DNA of 64,000 nucleotides from NCBI RefSeq assembly GCF_000143535.2, contig NC_037322.1, positions 310,001 to 374,000 on the forward strand, given 5' to 3'. The translations under genes and the position numbers were made by a program. Shown here in pieces: positions 10,193-22,700 of this stretch (positions are counted from its first letter, which is position 1; each line of letters opens with the position of its first letter). Under the pieces are notes generated by a model. The model had not been told where the DNA came from and made no database searches. It saw only the letters and a program-made list of their open reading frames with translations. This DNA comes from Botrytis cinerea B05.10. Its lineage: Eukaryota > Ascomycota > Leotiomycetes > Helotiales > Sclerotiniaceae.

Positions 10193-11461
10193 TTTGAATG
10201 CAAAGTTTTGAAACTGGTAAATGTATAAGAATTGTAGCTCGGTGTAACAACTGGGCGAAGCAACAAAGCGAGGGAAGCAAATTGTAAAAAAAAATATTAT
10301 CATGTACTTCCATAACAGGAATCATTGATTTTGAAAGATGCATCTATGTGTCGACATTGTGGATTATTATGAAATAGAGTTCGGTGTATCTTAGATCATA
10401 CTAGTGTATGCTTTTGAGGAGTTTGTTGATGTTGAGTATACTCTCTTTCATTCTCTTCATGGTGGGTTTTTGTCAATTTCATCTATAGTTTCAATAGTAT
10501 CATCAATGAATGTTTGAAACCCCTTTGTAGCGGTATCACCGTAACCAGCGAGAAGCACCCTGTAATGTTGCTAGTAAAAGAGCGGGCAAACTAGACAAGT
10601 GTTTATTAGTTACGAATTTTCAAGCGAGCAGAATAAATGAATTGAATTCATTGATTCATGAGTGGCCGCAGCTCATACAACTTGGTATATCAAATTTTGC
10701 CCTATCATAAGTGCTCGAATCAGGCCATACCGGAAAATTATCGCAATTAGGAGGAGCAGCTGTCGTTGTACTACCATAAATGCCCGCAAGGCGGATTCGT
10801 GAGGCTTTTTAGGCAAGGGACTCGATAGTTCGGATTATTAGTCGGCTTGAACGCAAACATAGCTTTTCAAGCCATCCATAGTTTTTACTTTGATGTGATA
10901 TTCAAATAGGGATTGTATGTTGAATGATCTCAAGGCGGATCCAATATAATTGCTCGACTGTTAGAAATCATTTCTAGAAGGTGAATCTGTGACGAACCGC
11001 ATAATTCACATCTCAATACTTTCATCCGTGTTGTGCTAGAGTATTTCGCACCATCCACTCTCCCGCCTACATAATAAACTTCTTTAAGGTAGTAACGAGA
11101 GCCTAGGCTTTTGTCCTGATAGTTACATGATTTCAACCAAGAACAAGAAAAATAACGCACCAGAAAATCCAACCTCAATGATATAAATAAAGGGATACAT
11201 AAGATGAAGAAAAAAGAAAAGGAACATGGAAAAGTATCCTTCTGTTTCTGAATAGTTTGTCCCATTGGACTGGAGTTTCCCCCTATATAAAAACAAATGA
11301 AATGTGATAGCTCCTTTCTTCTTTCTTCTTAAGAAATACAAATGGACCAAAGTTCCCACTACCACCAGAGTCTCCATTTAAGAACTAGACGTAATAAATG
11401 AGAAACAACCCCACCAGTTCCAATGATTGCCCCAGCATGATGGCATGAATCCGCCACCATG
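10193..11461. other. Intergenic between convergent genes
   Basis: Nothing recognisable is seen. Open frames are short and without family signatures. Confidence 0.55.
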
Positions 11462-12007
11462 CTACACCCATAATTCCCCACAGAACCGCAAGCCTTCATT
11501 ATAACCAAGCATACAATCATTAACTCTTTTCCCCTCTGATGCCGATAGACCCTCTATACTCCATACTAAACTATGTATTCTGCTAATCAATAGCCCCACC
11601 AATAACATCCAGGGAAAAATGACGAAAAGATAGATTTCCACCGGAGAAACAAACTCGATCCAGAAAAAAACTGATAAGCCAAAGGCGAGAATGACCATAG
11701 GAGCGTGCAATTTCTCATGTTTTCCAATATCGTAAATCCATGCTATCAAGCCAATTGATATGCAGACGAAAATGGCAGTAGGAAGCTCTGATACCGGGCC
11801 GAGGCTGGAGGATAGAAACTCGAGTATTGTATCGTTTGCGAGGGGGTGGGAGAGACTCGTTGTATCGAAGAACTACCAAAAAAGTTTAGCTTTGGGTTTT
11901 CACTGTCTACAAGAGTTCTGTGGCCTTACTTCTTCATATTGACTCACGGTACAACGAGTACTAACGATCAGCGACCCGGCCGCAATCCAGAAATCTGAAA
12001 ACGTCAT
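11462..12007 (-). CDS. Small multi-spanning membrane protein A, unknown function
   Basis: Two exons (12007-11948 and 11872-11462, intron 75 nt with GTGAGT donor and GCTAAAC branch) encode 156 aa. Hydrophobic segments lie at about residues 5-15, 48-68 (TAIFVCISIGLIAWIY), 76-97 (VILAFGLSVFFWIEFV) and 98-118 (YLFVIFPWMLLVGLLIS), followed by a polar C-tail. No named family is recognised. It is a paralogue of the gene at 19831-20274: both have HEKLH after a hydrophobic helix and a final helix with ...PW-LV-GLL-S. Function unknown. Confidence 0.6.
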
Positions 12008-12775
12008 AATTGCAATAGAAGATGTCTTTGCGCAAAGCAACCAGACGATTTCGAAGATGTTTTCACCAGTGGTCGATAGGAAAGTTTCTTAGAAAAAATA
12101 CAAATCCTTGACCTAGAAATCAGACCAGACATGAAGTGCGAAATGGTGAGTTATGTATTCACACGTTACACCTTGTCAGGTTGTGTAAACACAGAGATCA
12201 TTGGCTCGCGAGTCCACTTGTAGTTCACAGGTATTCTGCCTTATGCATATGTCGTACCTGGCAATGAGCTTGGCAATACTAGCTAGCCTTGGAGTCATTG
12301 CAATTATTATTATTTTCTGAAATTCGAGAAATTGAGTGGCACCAGAACTCGGGCGCATTTAAGTCGATTTGCTCCCTTCCCATACGTTTATTTCATTATC
12401 TTTTCTTTCCATACTCAATTTGCGATATATGCGGTTCTTATCTCGGTACTAGATCTATCTTCTTGGTTTTTATTTCGAAGCTGTAAAGGGAGTAGTTGCG
12501 GGATAGTTCATGCGAGTCTGGATCTTGGGGTTGGAAGGCTGAGTGTGCTGCTGGAACTTCATTCTAGTGAAACCTCGTTCTGCCAGAACACCATTCCTTG
12601 ACTCTCACTACCTCTTCGCATAAATCGTTGAGCCTCCGCCACCCCTCTCCACTGTCCAAACATACAACTACCCAGCTATCCAGAGGTCTAAACCACTGGT
12701 ATTTAAACAAACAACACCCCTTGACCCACCAACTAACTCTCCTCCAACTCACCAACTCACCACTCCCAAACAACC
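12008..12775. promoter_or_regulatory. Intergenic between divergent membrane-protein genes
   Basis: This stretch contains both promoters. Pyrimidine-rich sequence precedes the start at 12776. No specific site is assigned. Confidence 0.4.
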
Positions 12776-13577
12776 ATGCCCTCCCTCTCCAGCGAAATCC
12801 TTCCCCTCCACCACCCTCCGCCCACACCTCAACCCCTTCATCTCACCCTTGCCCACACCCTCGCCTCCCCCCTCCTCTTTCTCCTCCACCTGCAAACTTC
12901 CAAACCCCTCGTAACCCTCTCCCTCATCTACGCGCTCTCCATCTCCGGCCCCTCAAGCCCGCAATTTGACATCCTTACTCTACATCACACATCTCGCGGG
13001 TGTTTTGTCTTAGCGCGAGTTCTCCATTTTCTTCTTCTCCATCAAGCACATACTATGTATGTATAACTAACAAAACATATCACAGAATATTGTTCCTCTG
13101 GACTCTCTTCTTTTTCCAATATTTGCAGGCGAGGCATTGGATTTCGCTTAGTTCTGAAAGTAGAAGATGTAGAGAATTGCGGGATGTGTGAGTTTCTTCC
13201 TCTTTCTTACATACACATCTTACCTTACCTTACCTTACCCAACCACGCGAACCACCCCTCTAACACCCAAACCCACCAGACAATTCCTCACCTGCATCCT
13301 CCTCACCATCCTCCTCGCATTTCCTCTCCTCCACCTCCTTACCTCCTTCTCCACCGCCGAAATCGCAGAAATAACACCAAAAGCCCTATCCATGATCCCC
13401 GTCGCGCTAACATTCCTAATCGTCATTTCGGAGAAAATCATGATTTGTATTGTGAGTGGTGTGATCTATGGAGTACCGGTTTTGAGACAAGGAATGCAGG
13501 GATTAAGAAGGGGTGTGTTGGGGGTGTGGGCGGAGGCTACGAGACGGTTCGGGTATGTGCCGGGTGAGAGAGGGTAG
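12776..13577 (+). CDS. Multi-spanning membrane protein, unknown function
   Basis: Three exons (12776-12999, 13086-13187, 13280-13577) encode 207 aa. Hydrophobic segments are LAHTLASPLLFLLHL, PLVTLSLIYALSIS, LFLWTLFFFQYLQA, FLTCILLTILLAFPLLHLL and PVALTFLIVISEKIMICIV, so four to five membrane spans are likely. The first five residues (MPSLS) match those of the protein at 19831. No further similarity was convincing. The first intron has an unusual donor (GTGTTT) but a good TAACTAAC branch site, and the second contains a CTTAC repeat. Exon joins were chosen to keep a hydrophobic frame open, so the first is less certain. No family is recognised. Confidence 0.55.
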
Positions 13578-14315
13578 GGGAACTCGTGGCTCTGAGGAGA
13601 TGAGGGGAAATAAATCTTGGCATTGTGTTTGTTGTTCAATAGGGAGTCAGGAGTCGAGCGAATTTTTATTTCAACTTATGTATTTGCTAGGCAAGGCGCC
13701 TTTATCTTTATCTTTCTACTTTTACCTACCTACCTACCTACCTACCTATATTTCCATCACATTATTAAAATACACTACAATCTCAAGTTCGAAAACTCTA
13801 CGGCATTATTAGCAAAGAAGGACGCGGGGCAGAAAGATACATACAAATCTTCAGATTCCGGATTTCAATTAAATTGGCACAATAGATCGGAACAGAGTCC
13901 GTCTAGGCGCGGACTTTGTGAGGGGATAACAATTAGTATTTCGTAAATTAGCTATTCAAATGCGAGATTTTGTTTTCTTGTATTTTTGTTGTGTATGTAG
14001 TTGATGTGTTGAATATATATGTATATATATGAATGATTTTGCCTGAGGAGAATTGTGGGTATGTATTACTGATACATTTAGCTGAGACATACTAGTCTAC
14101 TGGTCGAGACACTGCATATTAAAACTTGATTATAATTTTATACTTTATACTTTTACAATTTACAGACGACAACAATATTTGAGGAGCACGAGTTTAATTA
14201 CTTTTCATTACTAAATAAACAGCCCATTCCATAACACAAGACAGGCATCTTTCCAATTACTATCCTATCATCTCACCCCATCTCCAAGATACATTATTCA
14301 AAGCACTCCACCTCA
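13578..14315. other. Intergenic between convergent genes
   Basis: It contains a TACC repeat (about 13727-13748) and AT-rich 3' flanks. No gene is seen. Confidence 0.55.
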
Positions 14316-17300
14316 TTACCAAGCTAGTCTTCCTATCCAACTCTCCGGCCATCTCCTAACCCCCCACTTCCTCGCCTCATCCAGCAGCAAAATACCCACT
14401 CCAAACGCCGCGGGCAAAAAGAAATGTTCCACCGGAACCTGGCTCGTGTCCAGCACACTTTGCAACTGCGGAATATAGAGCCAGAAAATCGCCATTACCA
14501 ATGCGAACAGAATAGCCGGGAAAATATACAGATTTTGAGTTTCCTTGTTGAAAGCTGGAGGATGCTGGAAAATACTGAGACGACGGGTGCGTAGAGCCAT
14601 GAGGTTGAACCATTGCCTGTGAATGTGTTAGTGCGTGATATGAGGAATGGAAAATGAAGACAATGAAAGAGGAGAGAGAAAACATACATAACAACCAAAT
14701 TAACAAAATAGATACTCGACGCCTCGGCCAATCTCGCGCTCGCGTAATCCGGGTCGATTCCCTCCGGCAAACTTCCATATTTAAACCACAGATCGGTAAA
14801 TGGAATTCCACTCCGCTGTAAATACCAATACGACATTGCGAACGAAGATGCCGTTTCGATAACACCAATGAATCCATACGCTTGAAGAATAAGTTGCCAA
14901 TCGACTAATCTGTCTGTTTTGGTATTTCGCGGTTTGCGGAGAAGAACATCGGCTTCAGGGGCTTCATAAGCGAGGACAGTAGCCGCGGCGCAATCGGTGA
15001 AACAACTTTGGTGAATTGTTAGTCGATGCTTGTTTCCACAGAGTACATACGAGCTGTAATGAAAAAAAGGATATACGTACCAGATGATAATCATCAGAAA
15101 CGAAGACAATATCTGCGGCAAACCAAACGCCACATTCGTCATGACCGGCCAAAACTCCGAAAATGATCCCGCAGGCAATAGATACGCAATTGTCTTTTTC
15201 AAATTATCAAAGACCACTCTTCCGTATTGGACCGCCTCGACAACAGCACTAAAAGACTCGAGAAGAACCATATCTGCAGCTTCAATCGCTATATCCGAAC
15301 CGCTGCCAAGAGCAATTCCAATATCAGCAGCCTTGAGAGAAGGGGCATCGTTAACGCCGTCACCAGTCATTGCAACGATCTCATCACGTTTTTGAAATTC
15401 GCGGACAATTCGTAGTTTTTGTTCGGGTGTTGTACGGGCAAAAACGATTTCATCGTATTTGCATAATTGATCCCATTGGCTGTCATTGAGAGTGATCATC
15501 TCTGGTCCGCTTAAAACGATGGACGTTACATGCGGAGTGATTGCAATGTCTTTGCTTTCATTTTCGGACTGAGAAGCTGATTCGGAAACGAGTTTGTTTC
15601 GTGATAGGGAAGAGACATCTTTTACCATATTCGGGAAATTGGTGATGATTCCACATTCTGTGGCAATTGCCTGGGCAGTTAGAGCAAAATCTCCAGTAAC
15701 CTTTCATTTTGTCAGCATATCTCATGGAACCAGATGAACACGTAACTCCTACCATAAAGAATCTGATTCCAGCTCGTCTCAAAGTAGACACGACGGAGGG
15801 TATTTCATCACGAGGAGGATCCACAATACCGACAAGGCCTACTAATGTAAGACCGGATCGTGCATGGGATGATATCTCTTTTTCAAAGCGACTCGAATCT
15901 GGAGTTATCTTTAACTCGTCTTTCTTAACAATCTTTCGTGCCAGTAAAATGACACGCCTGCCTTCTGCTGACCAGCCATTCTTGATTTCTTCGATTTTCT
16001 TACGTACATCGTCGTCAAGAGCTTTCGAATTACCATCAATCGTGGTGTACGTTGAACATCTACCGATCAAGATGTCCGGTGCACCTTTGATGGTTAGTAG
16101 ACTGTGGCAAACAAAGTTAGTCATAATCTCCCACTGGATGGTGGTATCTTACGTATCATCCGAGGCAAAACTTGTCGCTTCTTCGCTAGGAAGGGCGTAA
16201 GAACGACCTTCGGGCTCGGCCAGTGCTAATGTTCGTACCATGAACTTATTCTTGCTATTGAAAGCCAGTTCAAAAGTTTTTCGCCACATATTTCGAAGTT
16301 CAGAGACAGGACCGAGTGACTCGGAAAATCTTAACACAGCTTGATCAGTAGCATCACCATTGATCTTCCTTTCGGAAAGTGGTAGGTGCATTGTACTGGC
16401 ATCAAACTCTCCAGAGTTGCAAAGTCCAGCAATTAATCTCATTTGGGAGATCGCTGTATTGTTTCGACCACTTGAGGCCATCTCATCTCTGGCCGATTGT
16501 GGAGTCATGCTGTGTGTTCCTATACTACATTCCGTAACAAACATTTTATTCTAATTTTATTTAGTTTCTGGACTGGTTTGATTCGAGAAAGAGACATACC
16601 TTTGTCAAAGTACCTGTCTTGTCTGAACAGATGACACTGACTGCACCTAGAGTCTCCACCGTCTTCAATGACTTGCAAAGAATTTTATTTTTACGCATGA
16701 GATTTGCAGTTATAGTAAGTGAAGCCGTCAAAGCAATAGGGAGACCTTCGGGTATAAATGCAATAGCAACAGAAACGCAATCAACAATCAGAGTTGGTAC
16801 ATTGATCCAATCAGGGTATGATTTTCTCAAGTACGCTGCCCTACATATAAATCAGTATTTGGAGTCCGCAAGTACCAAAAATTATGTGATAGACGTACCA
16901 TATAATGATTACAAGAGCAATCATGGTTACCATGAAAGCAACAATCACAAGAACAAAGTTGAAAACCTCTCGCTCAAGAGTAGTCATACCAGTTTTTGGG
17001 GTGTTGGTAAGTTGAGCAATCCTTCCAAAGACAGTTGTATCTCCAGTAGCAACGACGATACCGATACCACTTCCGGAAATACAATGAGTTCCTTGAAGTC
17101 CGATACATCTTGTCTCCAAGTAATTTTCGTCTGTATTGTCAACCATTCCAGAAAGTGGAAGCGATTCGCCTAAATTACCAATTAGTATCAGGAAGCGCGC
17201 AAGCATTTGGGGAAAATACCGGTCAGAATGGAACGATCAAACTTTGCATCCGAGGACATTTCAATGAATCGTACATCGGCAGGAAGCTTATTACCAGCTT

Positions 17301-18080
17301 TTATGTAAAGAACATCTCCGGGAACAATGTCGCTAGCAATAACAGTGACGCGAGCTCCATCTCTCAATAACAAACAATTGTCAGGTAACATAGTAGTAAT
17401 TGAAGCCATGACTCTGGATGAAGACCAATCTTGCCAAGCATTGAAGGCTGCTTGTATAAAAAAGACGGCTAGGAGAACGATAGCAAGTGCTAAGTTTGCT
17501 TGTGAGGGCGGGTCTCCGAGAGGTTTCCAAGAGACAAACACGAGAATAGCGCCGACTAGGAGAATAGATCCAAATCCTTTGAAGAAGTAACCGAACCAGG
17601 TTTGAAAGAGATGATTTGGAGGATGAGATGGTGAATTCTTTCCATATTGTGATAGTCTTCGGTTTACTTGTTCTTTCGAAAGACCTTGGGATGTGGATGT
17701 CGATAGGCGTTTAAGAACTTCGTCCGGTGTAATTAAATGCCAATCTAGATCAGCAAGTGCTTAAGAGATGTCAGTATCGTGATATAAACTCAAGTATGGA
17801 AACACAAACCCTTCGCTGCCGACTTTTTAGCGAGTTGTACTTCCGCGGCATTCTTTTCTTGGGATCCTGCAATTTGGAACGAGACCGTTCTGTATTGAAT
17901 AGGAAGTGCCGATGATAACTCAATAGATGAGCGCCTGTGAGGTCGAATACTTAAACTATCATGATCGGCTGAGACTCTAGAATTACTGCGCTCTAGGGGT
18001 GACGAGACTTTGACTCCAGATTCCACATCAGCGTAATGAATACGGCGATGGAATTGTTCTTTCTCTCCATCTTCTATCAT
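14316..18080 (-). CDS. P-type cation-transporting ATPase, Na,K-ATPase/ACU-like (type II)
   Basis: Nine exons (18080-17810, 17759-17220, 17169-16899, 16840-16600, 16550-16153, 16101-15753, 15700-15081, 15005-14688, 14616-14316) encode 1102 aa in one frame. Family marks in order: cation-ATPase N-domain DWHLITPDEVLKRL (~95), TGES (~270), PEGLP in M4 (~391), phosphorylation site CSDKTGTLT (~434), nucleotide-site KGAPD (~580), VTGD (~691), DPPRDE and TGDGVNDAP (~803). The C-terminal half (LAYEAPEAD, RKPRNTKTDRLVDWQLILQAYG) resembles Na,K-ATPase alpha subunits more than SERCA or ENA pumps. The fungal ACU alkali-cation ATPases are the nearest group I can name. In the M6 motif, TD is kept but the preceding conserved Asp position reads Cys. 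The start ATG at 18080 is the first in frame after a stop. Ion specificity cannot be read from the sequence. Confidence 0.88.
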
Positions 18081-19830
18081 CTTCACGAATTGGCCACACC
18101 AAAGTGGTTCTATGTGCTAAAAGTCGTTTTTTGCGTGGATAATCGATGAGAAGTTGAGAAAGAGAAAAGCGACTTGATTGAGTGACGTTGAGCGCATACA
18201 ATAGGATAATCTCTCTCGATATCTAAGATTTTAAGAGAATCATGAATTCATATTCTTATACATCAGTCAAAGGGATCAATATATGCATATGGGAAAATCC
18301 CAAAGACCCCATTTCATCTCATCTCATCCCATCCTCTACTTTCATTTCGAGAGGGCTGAGACAGCTAAGCTAGAAAGATACTCGAAACTAGACCTCGTGA
18401 ATGCATCCAAAATAGGAACTATCCCCTATCACATTTGCATCCCGTCTTTTGATAGAAACTTGCTATGCGTCATGGATAAACCACATCGCGATAAATCGCT
18501 CATACTAACACCCCACAGAAGAACAAATTGAACACTTTCATAGAAAACAAAAAAGCGGCTGATACCCATATGATCCATCGAAGTATGGAGACCGAAGAAC
18601 TGGCACGAAACCTGATTGGAATTTCCAATTATCCCGCTGTTTGTCGCATTACATTATGAATATTACAATTTGCACTTGCTAATGTGAAGTTCCCAGTTTC
18701 CCCATACCTCAGCGAGCGACTCAGCCACTCGACTTTCTTACTAAAATTCGCAATTTTATTTCCCTAAGAGTTTTGAGTTATCGATGAAACTTTTTGGGCG
18801 GTTGTTGGAAAATGCATTGGATGTTGAAAAATGCCTCATAGAAGAACAGGAAAAAATCCCCTGGAAGATTCCCCGACCAATGATTTTAACCGAAGTAAGC
18901 CCCCAGTCCCAATTGAACCATCCCATTATCAAAACGTACAAAACTTCATTTTACTGTACATAAGAAAAATTACATTCTTCCTTCTAACATGAAATACCTC
19001 ATACATTTTTGAAAGGATTTTAAGATTCTCACCAGACCGTGAATTTTCAATCTTGCTGAGTATTGTTGGGAAGAGGAATTTGTTTGCTGTACCTTCCGCA
19101 TCTGGGAATCCGTATAAATTCGGCGTTTATGACTCCTGCAGAAGCCTGGGGGAGAGTCAAGCGAGTATTTTCGCAATCTGGATAGTTGGTTTGATGCAAT
19201 GTGTGTTCGTATGCAATGTGTGTTCGTTCAACTTTACGTCAGTTTAATCTGGGGTAGAAAGAGTGCCCCAACTAGAAGACATGCACTGCTGCATAACAGT
19301 TCTACAAATCGTACGATAGGTACAGTTACAAAGCAAAGACAAAAGCAAACCTATCAAAGACTTCACGTATGCTATGGCTAGGTACCTAATACTTACTCAG
19401 TTTAACCTGTCCAAGAATCACCATTGATGCACATCAATAAAGGATGAACATCCATACAATGCAAGTCATGACACTGATTTATTTGAACTATCGCTCTAGA
19501 AGTTTCTCCTTTCCTCACATATGCCTTTGCAACACAAAAGCGTGAGCTCTTTATACAGCACTGGTTGTTGTGATATTGCAAGATTTCATTTGTCAAGTTA
19601 AGATTCTCATACATATATACACGCATAACCCCAATAGACCTTTGAGAACACTTTCCATTATTGATAACCACCAGACCAGCATTCAGCGATTTGATATCTC
19701 ATACGCTCACTATCTACGATTTCATTCAAGTCACACCTTGCTCTCATCTCCATCTCTCAAGCATCTCACGCAACTCATGCAGCTCACCAGCTCATCTCAA
19801 TCAAAATCACCGGCTTATCACCATCTCTCC
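18081..19830. other. Intergenic, about 1.75 kb
   Basis: Divergent promoters of the ATPase and of small membrane protein B. A minus-strand open frame with seven cysteines ends at 19402, but it has no ATG-led signal peptide, so I do not call it a gene. Confidence 0.5.
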
Positions 19831-20274
19831 ATGCCCTCCCTATCACTCGAATTCCTCAGTACCTTTTTCTCCCTCCTCATATCCAGCCACCGCAACGTCC
19901 ACCGCTTCTACCCTCACATCCTCGCAAGTTCCTCTTTCCTCTCACCTCCACCCAATACACACACTAACCTCTCCCAGCCACAACCACTCCGAAATCCAAC
20001 ATTGAATTTCTTCACTCACCCCCAAAACTCCTTCCTCTCGAATCTCATCAACGCAAGCATACTCCTCCTCCCCATCATTCTACTTTTTCGGCTGTACAAA
20101 CGGGGCTTCCATGAAAAACTTCATGATTTCATCATCCCTTTTGCTTTCTGTCTCGTATGGGGCATGTTTATTTTTGAGGACAAGGAAGAATTGATCAAGA
20201 CTGATGTTGTGGTTTTTACAATATTACCTTGGTTAGTATTCTTAGGCTTGTTGCTGAGTTGGGTTTGTGGATAG
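19831..20274 (+). CDS. Small multi-spanning membrane protein B, paralogue of A
   Basis: A single frame of 147 aa runs from MPSLSLEF. An earlier in-frame ATG exists, but the upstream residues look like untranslated leader and the start shared with the 12776 gene favours this one. Hydrophobic helices are at about residues 73-90 (NASILLLPIILLFRL), 100-117 (FIIPFAFCLVWGMFIF) and 127-145 (VVFTILPWLVFLGLLLS). The HEKLH motif and the final PW-LV helix align it with the protein at 11462-12007. Unlike A it has no intron and no polar C-tail, ending just after the last helix. Function unknown. Confidence 0.55.
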   Translation: MPSLSLEFLSTFFSLLISSHRNVHRFYPHILASSSFLSPPPNTHTNLSQPQPLRNPTLNFFTHPQNSFLSNLINASILLLPIILLFRLYKRGFHEKLHDFIIPFAFCLVWGMFIFEDKEELIKTDVVVFTILPWLVFLGLLLSWVCG

Positions 20275-20385
20275 TTGAGATAGATGAGAAATTAAATTGT
20301 TTTGCATTGTTATGAAACAACAGAAACAAGATACAATATCAATGCAGAAGGAGTCTTGTCTTTCTTCCCCCTCTTATCCATTCAC

Positions 20386-20490
20386 ATCTACTTTTCAGGA
20401 AAGCAAGAAATGACAAAGTCTAATATTATAGTATGCACATGATTCCCTCGGTTAGTATTTTTAGATTTATAAAAGGATAAGATGGATACT
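20386..20490 (+). pseudogene. Decayed copy of the 3' end of small membrane protein B
   Basis: The stretch aligns by eye with about 20170-20275. In particular GGTTAGTATTTTTAGATTTAT parallels GGTTAGTATTCTTAGGCTTGT, preceded by similar AAGAAAT/AAGAATT and CC-TGG/CC-CGG positions. Stops interrupt it. It looks like a tandem partial duplication that has decayed. Confidence 0.5.
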
Positions 20491-22700
20491 GAAATCTCTG
20501 ACTCAAGACTCAGAGATAGGAAAGGAAGAGAAAGGAGGCGCACTAACAACCATCCAATTATTCAGATCTAACCATCCAATACCATCTCCATACCTCATAC
20601 CCTCACTCCTCTTTCCGATTACGTACTCAAGCAATCTCAAGCCTGCTTTTTCTAGCGCATCACAACAGGGCTGCAGATATGGGGCAGACGTCTACAAGTC
20701 TCCAAGACTCTATTCCATTCTCATACCCTAACTGTCTACCCTCTTCCCCCTTTTTCTCGCCAATCCAAAACATTCCATCAGCACCAATACTAATACCAAC
20801 ATATCTTCCCCCTTATATCAAAGCATTAATTATCAATTCGAGCCTATCGAATACACTGTTATACCGACCGCACTCGCACTTTTCTAGTTCCGAATACCAA
20901 TGTATCGATATCGATATATATTTGCAAGTTGCAATTTGTAATGAACAGAAAACAAAATACAATATGAATGAATGCTGAGGATATTTCTCCTCTCTCTCGA
21001 TTTATCTATCCATCTATCCATCTATTCTTTTTTTTTCTTTCTTTTTTTTTCTTCATATAATTCTTTCCCCAAAACATGCACACGATGTTTATGAAATACA
21101 AAATAGAAATAGTATCAATCATTCATCCTCCCCTTTCAAATGACTTCTTCAAAGATCTCCCCCGAACATCCACATCTACATCTGCATCCAGTATCCTAAA
21201 CTCTAAAGATCACTCCCCCTTTGCCCGCCCCCTCGCTTCGAGTCACTCCACTCCACTTCACCACCAATCTCGACAATTCACCCATCGAACAGCCATCCCC
21301 CGCGCAAAAACAAAGAGATTATATTTATCCTGACAATCCATCAATCCATCAACAAAACTCATATTCAGAATTCCCCTCAGAAATCCAACTTCCTATTTCC
21401 TATGCAGAGTATAACAGATACATACAACTTACAGATGATCAAAGACTCATTCATTCACCCCCTTAATCATCCCATCCATCACTTATAATCATTTCCCCGT
21501 ACTACTATTATAATAATACTACTCCCATTACATCACATACCACCACCACCATCACCACCATAAGCCTCGAAACAATATTACATAATGTATGTATAATACA
21601 CCTTACCTTACCTTACCACTCATATACATGTATATATATCCATCCATCCATCCATCCACCTGACTCTATCCACTCGATCCACTCGATTCTAGCCTATATC
21701 CTATACATCACAATTATCTATCGAGATATAATGAGAATGAAATACAATGAATGTAATACGATATAATAATATACTATACTTATTATACTTATTATATTAT
21801 ATGTAGGTATAGATATAATACAAAAGATAGATAGATAGTCAAACAGACGACACTTGCCCAACACTTGCCCGACAGTCAACCAATCAATCATCTCTCCAGC
21901 TAACAACAATTGATTGACTCTAGCAGCACAAAATTCCATCCAAATCAAACTACCCATTTTCCAAACATTTCACATGTCACATTCACAAACACATTACAAA
22001 CACATCACATCACATTCAAATCTTCAAGAATAATATCAATCAGGTCCACGACCATATAATTTCACTCGTAAGCTATGTATGCGTCTCAACACAACTGCTC
22101 GATCGTGATTCCACATACATCCATGCATCCCCAATCCATTCCATCCCTCAACCCTCTAGACAACCCGTCCAGTACCAGGGTGAAATAAACCATAGAACGC
22201 CAACCAGCTAAACAAGCTAAACAGGTTTGCTCAAAAAAGACAAAAAGAGGTGATGTGTGTGTGCGTGCATGCCATAATCATGAGATCCTTCCTTCACAAA
22301 TCTCAATCTGCGGGGTATCAAAGTTGTCGCTACAAAACAATAAACGTTCCAGGAAAACTCCTCCCGTAAACAGGATGCTAGACTGTCTCACACACCCAAG
22401 CAAAAGCAGAGGTATAGACTATCAAAAAGTTTTTAATTCGAGGAATGTATCGTCGCGTCGAGACCAGAATGAGACGGAGAAAACGTAATCGAGAGTCGAA
22501 ATAAATGATTCCCAAAAAGAATCAGGAGAGCGAAACCCTGCCGTAAACAGCATGCTAGACCGTCTAAAAAAGACTATCAAAAGTAACATAAGCCCATCCA
22601 AACTCCACCGAGAACCATAATCGAAAATGTAATGTGTCGACGCGTATGTGAAAGAGTATGAGATGATGTCATGACAAAGATGGTAGAGGTGAAGAGATGT
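20491..22700. other. Intergenic, about 2.2 kb, with simple repeats
   Basis: Pyrimidine-rich tracts (20990-21055), CTTAC repeats (21600-21617), CCAT repeats (21640-21660) and ATA-rich stretches (21730-21840). A frame ending at 21466 (PSPAQKQRDYIYPDN ...) is non-repetitive, but I could not attach a credible start. The H4 3' flank is at the right end. Confidence 0.5.
22364..22565 (-). repeat. Duplicated 25-bp motif in the H4 3' flank
   Basis: Copies at 22364-22388 and 22541-22565 differ at two positions (CCGTAAACAG-G/C-ATGCTAGAC-T/C-GTCT). Each is followed within about 30 bp by AGACTATCAAAA. The pair suggests a ~177-bp tandem duplication now diverged in between. Confidence 0.7.

Noticed and set aside
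21221..21466. Frame ending in a non-repetitive Tyr/Gln-rich segment
   Set aside because: It opens at a TTG. An upstream ATG needs an unsupported intron of about 100 nt. Too weak to list as a gene.
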